NCBI RefSeq assembly: GCF_015706575.1
Contig: NW_024037058.1
Span: 7,813,806-7,877,805, forward strand
Length of the DNA stretch: 64,000 bases
Source of the DNA: Patiria miniata
Lineage: Eukaryota; Echinodermata; Asteroidea; Valvatida; Asterinidae
Direction of reading: 5' to 3'
Shown here: positions 37,601 to 48,800 of the stretch, piece by piece
Layout of the letters: every line of letters starts with the position of its first letter
How positions within the stretch are numbered: position 1 is the first letter of the stretch
Made by a program: the position numbers and the translations under genes
The notes under the pieces: model-generated
Database searches by the model: none
What the model was told of the DNA's origin: nothing
Seen by the model: only the letters and a program-made list of their open reading frames with translations

Positions 37601-40600
37601 CAACGGTGCATCTTAAGACGCACCGTAGGAACATTTAAATTAGTAGTTCGTTTTGTTATTCGGCGCAGCGCGCGCCAGCATTGGCACGACGCACAGGCGC
37701 GCGCGGTTGCTACAATTCGTCGGATCAGTGCGCAACATCGCGTATAGCTGCAATTCAAAGCAATTCAAAACATGATTCAGCAACTTTTGATTTGAAATTG
37801 AGATCCTAGAATACTGTTTTTTTCGGAATATACAGCTGAAGCTGAGCTGAAACTTCATCCAGTTAGTTGTTCAGTATCCTTCATTAGATTTTGAACACTT
37901 TTGTTGCTTCATACGAACAAAATGCACAAATTACAAATAATGGACTATATCTTTAATCTTGTTGATCAAACGTCAAAACAAATAGGCCTAATCTGACTGA
38001 TGTGGCTTGAAATGAAGAATTTGATGACCAAGTTCCGACTGTAATACTCGATTCAGATGACTTGACGGTAGTGACAATGAGTTAATTGACGGAGTAGAGG
38101 TGACACATAACAGTTATATGTGTAACTATTATTGGTTGACGGAAATAAGGCGACGGTGATTACTATGTCATGTGACGAAAAGTTGCGGTGACAGTTGGGT
38201 GACAATTATGGTGTCACACAGTGATATCGTCAAGCAAGGCCTCACAGTATGGCAGTAATTTGAGGTGACGTGAGTTGAGGTGTCATAGTGGCGTCTTCAG
38301 AATGGTGATAATGGCGTCTCAAGATGGCATCGCAATGATAATAATGGTGGTGTGATGGTGTCACAATAGTTGTTCGACTGAAATAGAAAAGGAAAATTAA
38401 TACCACTTAATACATGTACTGACATGCACCTCACAACGTCACACTAATCTCTAATAAACTACATGTATAATGCAACTTACATATCCTTAACAATGACTTA
38501 TCAGTAACTGCAAACCCCTAAAGCCCTTGCACACAAGGATCTTGAGCATGTAACAAGAATAATGGCAAAGATAATGCATGTTCATTTATGTACATGAACA
38601 TATTAAAACATGTAAAACTTTCATACAGAAAATCCACAATTACAGGCTTCAAATCACTCCAAAACTACTGCTAAACACTCACTTTGCTGAGCTGACCAAG
38701 GGTTTGTCGCAACTAAAGCCTAAATTTTGAGCTTTTATATGGAACAATTTTGCAACGTGACTTGTCAACATTTAACATGTGAAATGATGGAAAAATAGCG
38801 GTAGCGCGAACAGAGCCTGCATTTGACCAAAAATAAGGCAAGTCACTGCACTTGCACAAAGAAAAGGATATTCTGTTGGCAACAAATGTTATTGACGCAG
38901 AGACGCAAGTGCTACTCACGCAGAGATCTTTTTTGGACCCGACAAGAAAGAGGTGAACTGGCCCGCCAGTTTGCCTCCTAGCCTCTTCATACCAACTGCT
39001 CACATTTTCCCACGAGTACATGTTGGTCATGTCAAAGACTATCACAACAACTGAAAAGAAAAGGACAAAAAACATTCTGACAAAATCTGCAAGTTTGCAG
39101 AGCACGCAGCACTTCAAGACAAATCTATCACAAGACCATCACAAGTCTATCACAGGCCAATGACAACTCCAACGCAAGTCTATAGTTATCACAACCTGAT
39201 AGTCCGTGGGTTTTCCCCACCTCTAAAACTGTAATTTCTTCTCATTGTCTTCTCTCCACAGGTTTCTTTAGGCTTGCGAGCTACAGTGCCTAGGGCGATT
39301 TTGAGGAAACACTGGTTTCATTACCAGAAATGATTAATAATAATAATAAATAAACCTGTAGAAACTAGCATTTGCAGTAATTCAGTTTGATTAATTGAAA
39401 ACCCCTTAATGAAAATGAAGACTTCAGTAAGACCGTAATTATTCCATGCAAGAATATACAGGGCGAGTCAAAAAAGCGAAACCCAAATGTCAGGACTATT
39501 GTTTTAGTGAAGTTCTGCATGTAGCACTTTGCAAATCTAGGATATGAAAGCCCAATTCATAAGCTGTCTTTTAGTACAAGAATCATTCAAATCACTCATG
39601 TACTTTTCAAGTTACAGAGTTTAAACACAACCACCGTTTTCAAGTTCTTTCCACGGATCACAGAAGAAGGTGTGCATTCTTTCCGCAAAACGAAATCAAT
39701 TCACACACATCCCTATGTGATTTGTTTTCGTTTGGCTGAAAGAACACTTACCTTCTTGTAATCTGTGGACAGAACTTTAAAACGGTTGGTTGTGTTTAAA
39801 ATTCCATCACTACAGAGAGCTGGTAAACAAATAAACTCTGAACATTTTCTGAAAGTAAAATCCCCCAAAGCAGAGTTCAAAAAGGGGGGGGGGGGCTTCA
39901 AAATATTGCTCTGAATTGGTGCGGGTTTCCTTTGTGTAATTCATATTTTCTTACCATGTGCGCCTCTGTAGTAAGGCGAGGCAATACTTCGGAATTTTTC
40001 CTCACCTGCTGTGTCCCATCTATGAAAAGAAATTACATAAGGCGTGGTCACGGTGGAAAGTAGAAATATTCATGAATTACGGGGCTTTTTGTCACAGTAA
40101 GAGTTTCAAACACAAGTAATAATCACGAGTCAATCACAAGCCATCACAAGTTAATCACATCTCAATCACAAGTCTCTTGCAAGTTAATCACAGTTTAATC
40201 ATCACAAGTCCATCAGAAAATAATCTAAAGACAATCACAAATCAATCACACGCTAATAGGCCTAATCACAAAAAGCTGCTAAAATGTAGAACGCCAAGCT
40301 CCAGTGGTTACGGTGGTTGACTCACACACGAAGGTGCATGGGTTCGAATCCTGCCAGGAACATGGTGTTTGTGGCCTTGGGTAAGATACTTTTAAAACCT
40401 TTAAAAATTGCCTCTCTCCACGCGGAAGTATAAATGGGTACCCGTGAGGGTCGAAAACCAATTGAGCGCTGATATCGGCTGCGGTGTGGTCTCATGGCTT
40501 GATAAACAATTTTGGACAAAAATCCAGCAACATTTGTTGATGCCTATACAAACAACTCACATGTGTAGCTTGAAGGGAACGCCGAGAATATAAAATGTTT

Positions 40601-43600
40601 CCACTTCGAATTCGATGCCCACTGTGAGTATATACTTTTGGGGGAAGCACCCATGGCAGAACCGCTGGATGAGGGCTGTTTTTCCCACAGAAGCATCGCC
40701 AACCATTATCATTTTTAACACGCCCAACCTGTACAAATTAAAAAAATAAACATCAGAAGATTTTCAACGTCAATTTGATAACCCTAGAAATACTTTGTTT
40801 CTCTAAAATCCAGTGGAAGAAATCATGGAAAGTTTTCCATACTAGGCCACCACTTACCTGCCGCCAAACACATCAATTTTCACCTAACTTTGTGATTTCT
40901 CCCAGGCCGAATCCAGGGAGCTCCAAACATGGAATTTTTTTTCTAAATGTGTTTTAGAGCACAGTTTGGATGCATATGTTGTGCAGAACTAAGTTGGAGG
41001 CAGCTGGTCATATTGTTTTAAGAGTCTGGAAGACAGCGGTACGTTATACGCATGACATCGACTACACACAAACCCGCCAATGGCAGTGCAATACATCATT
41101 ATGATTATTTAATTTCTCATGAATATTTAGTTTATTTCAATGAATATTGTAAATACGTCCAAAGATTGATCATTGCAACAAGCGACCGTGAGCGGCCTAG
41201 TGGTAAGAGTGTTGTGTTTCAAAGAAGAGACCGAGGTTCGAATCTCGATGAAGTAAGTGACTGATTAATAAATAGGAACAAAGGAAAAGGAGAGGGTGAG
41301 AGTAGAGAAGGGAAAAGTGGAGGAAATAACCATAAAGGATGTAAGTTTTTGGCTCTTGAAAGTTTATTGAAAAAAGTGGTGGCCTAGTAAGGAAAACTTT
41401 CTGAAATCATGAACAAACGTGTACACCTGTGTAAAGAGTAGGGCTGTGCAAAATATACTGAAAATTTTGAATTCAATCATATGCCAAACATCCGGAAAGC
41501 ATTTTTCCAATTTGAATATTTGAAATATGTGAGTAAACTCGGGAAGATTATGAAACAATGTCTGTGGTTTTTGTTTAACTGTACCAGTCAAATGCCACAT
41601 GTTTGTCGACAGTCACTTTCCATGCATTATTAGAGAGCTGAAGACTATTGCAACGAAACCCCTTGAAACGTTCCGCCAGTTATAATTTTGGGGTTCGAGG
41701 ACAAACCTGACTTAAATAAATTAAATCAAAAACAATTAAAATATGAACTTCCTCAGTTGCGGCACAATACTTTTTGGTCGGCGTTTATTTTAGAAAACAA
41801 ACTTAACAGTAATTTTGGCGATCGTGTACCTACGGGCCCGATTCCTATATGGGAACAAAATCCACTTTTAATTATTTGACCCACCAAACTAGTTGGCGAC
41901 ATTAAGAACATGCAGGTATGTCATAGATAAAGGGCAGGGTTTTGGAGTTTTGAGGGAAATTTGGGGCATAAAGTGATGACGACAACGACAAAACACAACA
42001 AAAAAATAAAGACGGCAATCACTGCGCGATATATATTGTACCGTCACTACCGTGAACGCGCAAGGCACGCTGAATCGCACGGCACCAACCGTAAAGCGAG
42101 TAGGAAAATCGTAATTTCTACCCCAAGGAACTGTTCACAAATTACAAAAAAGTGCCATTATATTGAGAGAAGTCTGCTTTAGGTTGAAAAGCTCATTTTG
42201 AGTATTAAAAAAAACACTCGACTCTAATTTGATTGAAACTAAACAGGGGCCCTACACTACACAATGGCCGTAATATTTACAAAAAGTACAAGTAAATGGC
42301 AATAATTAATAAACTGACTAGTTGCTTCCTGCTACTACGCAGGGCTAAACGAGTCTTCCCGATCAATTTGTTGCGCATGTTAGCCAATTTCAGCCTCATT
42401 TTAAACGTGTAATATTCAAACAACACAGCCCCAGTCCGGGCGACGCCCTCCCCGAGATAAAGACCTGCCAACACTGTAACCTGGCCACATGCACAAGAAA
42501 CATACAAATCAGGAGAAAAGAAATGGCTGGATCGGACCCATCATTTAGAAAGGAAATACAAAACTTACATACAGAAAGAAATGAAACAGCAAGAACATCC
42601 AACAGCCCTGTGGATGTTCTCTGGGCGTGTCCCAGTCACAAATGTGCCTATTGAAATTACTTGCACCACAGTTTTATATGGCTTTAGAAAATCCGTCTGG
42701 AATGAGGATAATGACTTAAATCATGCCAGGCTAGAGCATGGTCAGAAAAGCTTAATACAATAACAAAAGACCATTGAAACTTGCTGTCTGGCCCTAGCAA
42801 GGAGAGAGAAATAAGTGACTTCAAACAATAGTGAGCTTAACCTGTAAAAGGCTAATCTTCAGCCAACCAACTGGGACTGTTCCATTTACTTATAACTGCA
42901 CAAATAATGGAATATTCCTGAGAGATATAGGTCACTTCAAACAATTGTGAGCTTTACCCCCAAACAGCTAATCTTCAGCCAACCAACTTGGACTGTTCCA
43001 TTTCCTTATAACCGCTCCAATAATGGGTTATTCCGGAGAGATATACACGTAGGTCACTTCAAACAATAGTGAGCTTTACCCCCAAACAGCTAATCTTCAG
43101 CCAACCAACTTGGACTGTTCCATTTCCTTATAACTGCACAAATAATGGTTTATTCCAAAATTAACAAGGTGAAATGGTAAGGAGTGCTATTTGTACCAAA
43201 GGACACTTAAAATATACATGTACATTTGTACACAGTGTATGGGGTACAAAATGTGCCCAACTAAATAATATGGGTTGTGTGCACAAGTTCCCCCTCAAGA
43301 GTATGAAAGGGAGAGTTGGAAGAGACCACTTGGGGGAGACATTTGAATGCACTGCTAATGACGCCCGACGCTCACCAAAAAAAAAAATGCTTTGGCTTTC
43401 TGCATACATGCATATTCAGAATGGACAATTAATCGTGCATACTCTTTGGGTACACAGGTGTGAACCAGTACGCACACGCTGTGTGTCCTGTTAACTGGGC
43501 TTTTGAAAGTGGGAAAAAGGCGCCCTCTCTTGTTCGAGCAAGGAGCACATACTGATACAAATGTACATACCAGAAAGGGATTAAAAACTAAAATCCAAAA

Positions 43601-45520
43601 TCTCAGAGAAAACATGAAAAAACACCATTAGCTGAACTTCACTCACACTTCAGCAAACACAACAACTGAAAAGGAGGGCGATTTCAGAGCTAATGCTGTG
43701 TTATTTATCAGGTAGCCATCCTTTTCCTAGAGTAACCTGAAGAGGGAGCCTTCTCCAAAAACAAAAGTATGATGACCACTTGTACGTATTGGCCTCATTA
43801 TTCAAAGTGAACAAATGTTGTTCTCTGAATTTTAGAAAGCGTCCGAAAATATTTAACACTTCTATTCTTCCACTAGAAGTTCTGCCTAAACTTAACAAAA
43901 TCATTGTTAGGTGCCTTGCTCAAGGACACAAGGGCTTTGAGCACACATTGAGACACTTAGGCCACAATAGCCAAATCGGAGGCATCCAGCAATGAACACG
44001 TTTCTTAACCAGTTCACGCCGGGATTCTTTTGACAAGAACGGAACAAGGTGTGGGATTACTTTTCACTCGACCTCAAGCCAGGTGGGTTGAAGCCATCAA
44101 CCTCAGGCAGCATTATTTCCGGCCTCGCTCGCTGCGAGCAGGTCAATGACAGATATATCCGGCCTCGCTCCCTGCGTGTTTATCTGTCATCTGTTCTGAA
44201 TGCTGTGGGTAAACACGTCATTCGGAGGCGGCGCAAACTGGTTAACATGCGGAACAAAGCTGAGATCGCAGTACATGTAGTCAACTTGGTGAATTGATTT
44301 GTGGATACCACTCGAGTGATTTTGCCAAACAGCCAAAAAAGTTCCATAGCAAGGGAAGAGAAAGGCACAGAGTATTCCACAGAAATTGCCCAAAATTTGC
44401 CTTCCCACTGTGCTATAGCAGTTGTTCTGCAAAATCATCCAAGCAGGATATATGTGACGTACCCAAAGGTGCCTGGTTTGTTGGCAAGGCAGGCACTCCA
44501 GACTGCCGGACTGAAGTCGCGGTCACTGTACGGAGATTGATATGGCTGTCATTTTTTTCAAACGGAAAGAAATAAAAAAATGAAACTGAAACAACTGAAA
44601 CGGTTATGAGACATCATTTTACACTGAAAAAACAAAAAATAGAGCTAGCATAACTTAAAAGATCATCATTAAACATCATGATTTAGAGAGTTTTATATTA
44701 ATTTTGGCAATCGTGTAGTTTAGGGCTCGGTTCCTATAACTTATAAGGGAACAAAATCCACTTTAAAATTATTGGCCCTACCAAACTGGCGACATTCTCA
44801 ATAAACAATCTCTATAGATAGAGAGCAGGGTTTTGATTTTTTGAGGGAAATTTGGGGGTAAAAATGACGGTGACAGCGCGGCGACAACCTGTGACCCGAA
44901 AATAAAGTGGCCATCACGGCGCGCTGAATTGCAAGGCACAAACTGCGCAGGAAAATCGTGATTACTACCCCAAGAATCTGTTCAAAATTGCAAAACGGGT
45001 GTCATTAGTATTGAGAAAAGTCTGATTTTGATTGTAAAGATGATTTTTTAGCAATAAAAAACATTTATTACTCTAAACAAAACAGGGGCCCTACACTTCA
45101 CGATCTGCACCTTAATTTTTTTTAGCAATCAAGACAATAGCATTGTCTTAGCAGCCATGAGATTGAGAAATGTGCGTTTGAGAGCATGAGAACAACCAGA
45201 TATAGGGCCTATGCATGAGTCTCACGTTCAATGTGTGAGAGTTGGCAGCCCTGGTTTCAAAGTAAGCAGTTTTGTCAATGACAACGCCCCCCACCCTACC
45301 CCGGCCCCGCCCCTAAAAAAAAACCCGGCCCTAACTTGTTGCAGTCAAGTCGACAGTCATGACAGTCCCAGTGTCATTCACTAATTATTCGTTAATCCCA
45401 GTACCAAAAAGAAATACCTAAAACAAGTCTCTGGTAAAGTTATATGTCATTTCTGTCATGACTTACAGGAGTAAATTGTCGTATCGTTCGGTCCTTCCGG
45501 GCTTTCTTTGCGTCAGTCAT
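34630..45520 (-). CDS. RAB34: RAB34-like small GTPase, tandem copy B (8 exons, 251 aa)
   Basis: Exons on the minus strand are 45520-45467, 44545-44463, 40728-40561, 40019-39955, 39050-38920, 37071-36981, 36354-36226 and 34664-34630 (stop TAG 34632-34630). Intron phases equal those of copy A. Visible parts: N-terminal extension with [12 protein letters not shown], close to the RAB34/36 DFHP..CAC region; P-loop GDASVGKT (56-63); switch I Thr; WDTAGEE (103-109); SKKD (162-165); [15 protein letters not shown] followed by AFFFRV, very close to the RAB34 pattern; and C-terminal CRC. Glu108 replaces the switch II Gln that drives GTP hydrolysis in most Rabs. The last exon uses an acceptor 26 bp inside the site homologous to copy A's; only this choice reaches a CXC end in frame. 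The gene lies head to head with GLTP, with 342 bp between start codons. It is about 10.9 kb long against 28.3 kb for copy A. Confidence 0.9.
36597..36865. repeat. Dispersed repeat, copy 1 (pairs with 47015-47285)
   Basis: In intron 6 of copy B. Shares long blocks with 47015-47285, e.g. CACTGTGTCAAGGTCTT, TCTGCCTCAACATATTGACA and GTCACCCCTCCAAGGA. No end structure recognised. Confidence 0.65.
39457..39810. mobile_element. Hairpin element in intron 4 of copy B
   Basis: Begins ACAGGGCGAGTCAAAAAAGC. Contains an inverted pair of about 80-bp arms (about 39615-39690 and 39712-39800, around AAACACAACCACCGTTTT) with a short loop. The start matches the end of the hairpin element at 22685-23280 in copy A. 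Confidence 0.6.
40115..40270. repeat. TCACAAGTC-type minisatellite patch in copy B intron 3
   Basis: Degenerate units such as AATCACAAGTC, CCATCACAAGT and TTAATCACA in plus orientation. Similar small patches lie at 22470-22575 and 39115-39200. Confidence 0.75.
40292..40512 (+). mobile_element. tRNA-derived SINE
   Basis: In intron 3 of copy B. A tRNA-like head has an A-box-like AGTGGTTACGGTGG and the B box GGGTTCGAATCC. The body contains CCTTGGGTAAGATACTTT, CTCTCCACGCGG and AAATGGGTACC. These words recur in the SINEs at 48500-48763 and 52790-53140, so this is a shared family tail. Confidence 0.75.
41181..41265 (+). mobile_element. tRNA-derived SINE head
   Basis: GCGGCCTAGTGGTAAGAGTG (A box) and GGTTCGAATCTCG (B box) stand at tRNA spacing, but there is no cloverleaf acceptor stem and no CCA-ready end. 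In intron 2 of copy B. Confidence 0.55.
41820..42265 (+). mobile_element. MITE family, copy 1
   Basis: In intron 2 of copy B. Starts GATCGTGTA and ends GGGGCCCTACACTACAC, imperfect inverted ends. Related copies are at 44709-45105 and, inverted, at 46146-46355. Shared interior words include GAACAAAATCCACTTT and TTTGAGGGAAATTTGGGG. Non-coding. Confidence 0.65.
42800..43160. repeat. Three tandem units of about 116-122 bp
   Basis: Units are marked by CAAACAAT at 42822, 42938 and 43060. Each continues GTGAGCTT..., CAGCTAATCTTCAGCCAACC, then GGACTGTTCCATTT. In intron 2 of copy B. Units are highly similar, so the expansion is fairly recent. Confidence 0.85.
43255..43560. repeat. Degenerate relative of the 55920-56291 element
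   Basis: Shares GTGCACAAGT, GAGAGTTGG, CGACGCTCAC, ACGCTGTGTGTCCTG and GCGCCCTCT..TTGTT with the element in elongin B intron 2, in the same order. In intron 2 of copy B. Confidence 0.6.
44709..45105 (+). mobile_element. MITE family, copy 2
   Basis: In intron 1 of copy B. Left end AATCGTGTAGTTTAGGGC and right end GGGCCCTACACTTCACGATC are inverted to each other. Best-preserved ends of the family. Confidence 0.7.
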
Positions 45521-45862
45521 GGCAGCAAAAATTCTGCACTAAGTTTAAGTTTTCATCATTTCGTTCACTGATAAATTAGTAGGGCGCCGCCAATCGCCGT
45601 GCAGCGTGCAGTTTAGTCTGGTGCCTCAAAATTTCTGATTCGTAGTTTTTGGACTATGGCTAAATGGCGGTGTCATATATCATGCTCTGCTGTTTATGAC
45701 AATCCGTAGCCATAGTCTATAAAAAGCGGGGTTTCATTTGATTCACGGTGATTATAGCACCCTACCTGACAAAAACGGAGCCCTGACGTATATAACTGTG
45801 CAAGATAATCGACGTAAAACTAGACGTACAAATACAAAACTCAAAAGTGTACCTCCTCTAAA
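45521..45862. promoter_or_regulatory. Divergent promoter between RAB34-like copy B and GLTP
   Basis: The two start codons lie 342 bp apart and point away from each other, so both 5' UTRs and the core promoters must fit here. Visible elements are a CCAAT (45590-45594), an AAATGGCGG word like a YY1 site (45662-45670) and TATAAAAAG (45718-45726, plus strand) about 140 bp before the GLTP ATG. The part next to copy B's ATG resembles the sequence upstream of copy A's ATG (around 29387-29520), so it was duplicated with the Rab gene. Confidence 0.55.
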
Positions 45863-48800
45863 ATGTCTTTTCACAAGAGTTTGGAGCACAAATACGCCCC
45901 TGTTCCAGAAGACAGGAGAATACAGACGCTACCATTCCTGCTTGCGAGTACAGAGTCAATCTTACCTGTTATTGGTGAGTAATTTGTGTTCGTTTGTGCT
46001 ATGACTGCCTGTGGGCTGTGTGATGTACGATGATGAGGAGGGGCGGGGCTTGGGAGTAGTGGTGGGGAGATTCATCTTGTTAATATTGAACATAATAATA
46101 TCAATTACCATGAACATTTTACCATTTTAATAGCAAAAGTAGGGTGATCGTATAGTGTAGGGCCCCTGTTTTGTTTCGATCCAATTAGAATCAAACATTT
46201 TTTTCATTAATGGCTAATGCCAACCAAAAGCAGACTTCTCTCAATCAGTCACTGTTGTTACGACAGTCCTTTTTGGTATTTTTTGAACAGTTTCTTGGGG
46301 TAGAAATTACGTTTTTCCTACGTGGTTTACGGACTGGTTGGTGCCATGTATGATGTAGCGCAATGATAATTTTTTATTAATTTTTATTTTGCTCAATAAT
46401 TTTTTTCTCTTTTTTTTTTACCCAAGATGGTGGATGTTTCAAGATGGTTGATTGATTCTTCCATTATCTCAACTCTTTTGCTGTCCCAAAATTGTGTCCA
46501 AAGCAAAACCCTTTCCACATAGGCCCCTATCTACAATTTTGTTGGAAACAAAAAAACAAAATGATTACAATAATATATTTGCAAAATATACTGGGAAGGA
46601 AAAGGGGCGGGGAGGATAAAAGGAAGCGGACAGGGACGAAAAACTAGATTTTTTTTTTACTTGGCCTGACAATGTACATATTTTCTCAAGGCAGTCCATG
46701 TACTTCAATTCATAACTTATAAATATGCGGTCACAAAACATTGTCTTATACAGACAGTCCTACATACATGTGCTGGTACCAGTATAAGGGTCTGGATACA
46801 TCAGATAGATAAAGACGTAGAAATGGAAGGTTTTATGCTGTTCAAAGATGATTGTAATGAAAAATTGAGTTTTGAACTTCACCTGTTTCTGTTCTCCTGG
46901 TAGATATGTTGGGACCGAATGCATTTGCCTTCGTGAAATCCGACGTCAACGGAAACATGAAGGTACTTGTATGCATATCATTAATTAACCCTAACCTTCC
47001 CAAATCCTCCAAAATCCTCTTTGCAAAATGGAGGATTTCGCAGAATTGAGGCTATATAGCAAAAAGTGTGTGGCTGATTTTGGAGGATGCACTGTGTCAA
47101 GGTCTTGGGCCGGACCTTGTGTTGTTTATGCTCAGTCGTGCATAAATTTAGGCCTATATTATACTTGAAATCTTCCGCACTGCTCCAGGATGTTACTGGC
47201 TCTGCCTCAACATATTGACAGTGATTGCTGGAGGATTTTGCAGGATTGAGGCAGTGGTCACCCCTCCAAGGACCACATTCAAGAAATAGGCCTAACGGAT
47301 GATTTTGCAGGATTGCAACGTCATCAGGCTTCAACATTGTAACGATTCATAGTGAGATTAAATATTTTCCCTTTCAATTAACTTAACAAAATTCCCTTTT
47401 TTTTACCCCCAATTTAGAGAGTAAGAAAACGATACGACGAAGATCCTGAAAAGTTCAGCACGTTAGCAGACATTATCGAAATAGATGTAAAAGAAAATAA
47501 AGGTTTGAAGAGCAACTCAACGACAGAAGCGCTACTCTGGCTAAGCAGGTAAGTTGGATCAAACGTTTTGCTAACTTTCAACCAGAAAAGTTGTGTTAAT
47601 TAAACCAGAAACTTGTGCTAACTAACCAGAAAAGTTGTGGTAACTAAACAGAAAAGTTGTGGTAACTTAAGCTAGAAAACTTGAGCTAACTACACCAGAA
47701 AAAAAGTGTTGTTTTTAAGCTTTGCACGGCAAATAGTAAACCAGAAAAGTTATCTTAACTTCTAAAGTTATGCTAACTAATCCAGACAAGTTGTGCTAAC
47801 TAATCCAGACAAGTTGTGCTAACTAAACCAGACAAGTTGTGCTCACTAAACTAGACAAGTTGTGCTAACCAAACCAGAAAAGTTGTGACCTAGTTAAATC
47901 AGAATAGTTGTAACTAAACCAGAAATGTTGTGCTTTATAATCAACCATAAACGTTGTGAGCTTTTAAACTGAACCAAAAAAGTTGTACTTATTAAACCAG
48001 TAAAGTTGTGATAACTAAACCGAAAAAAAATTTTGGTAACTAAACCAGATTAGTTGTAACTAAACCAGAAAATTGTGTTTACCTGCTTACCTGCCATAAA
48101 GGTACATTGGATGATTTGCTTTGTGTGCGTTTTTTTTGTGTGCTTAAAACAGCAAAATTGCAAAAGAATTCTAAAGTACATGTAGGGTGCATAACAACAA
48201 ACAAAAAACATGAGTTGTCAGTCACAAACAAAATAATAAATCACACTTTTTTGAACAAGGCTTGTTTCTACTTAAACAAATTCGTGGGTTTTTGGGGGTT
48301 ACAGGGCGCTGAATTTTATCTGCACAATTTTGAAGAATGTCATCGAGGGAAACGTCAAGGACAACAGCATCATACCAGCGCTGTCCACAGCGTACAAAGC
48401 CACGCTAGAAGGCTACCACAGCTGGTTTGTCAGGAAAGCAGTAGAAGTAAGTCTGGGTTTCAGACTTTACCTTTAACCCATAATGACCTGTAAAAGTCTA
48501 GCCAAGTCTGTCATAAGCCAATATGGCCCAACAGGCCAACGTTTATCTCCCATTTCCTTGGCATAAAATGACTGAGAATATTTCTATTCCCCCTGGATGG
48601 GATGCCAGCTAATGCTGGTACCAATTTATACTCCTGGGTGGAGAGAGGCAAGTGGGGTAAAGTGGCTTGCCCAAGGACACACATATGGCCAGCAGCTGGA
48701 TTTGAACCCCTGACCCTCTGATCAGAAGACAAGAACCCTAACCACTAGGCCACACTGTCTCATCATTATGACATGAACTACATTGTATTACCATACATTG

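Noticed and set aside
37960-38380. TGACGGTGA / GGTGTCA-rich stretch as a tandem array or receptor-site cluster
   Set aside because: Words are irregular in length and spacing; no consistent unit could be defined.
47575-48085. Possible CRISPR-like array
   Set aside because: Units are contiguous imperfect tandem repeats without unique spacers, inside a eukaryotic intron.
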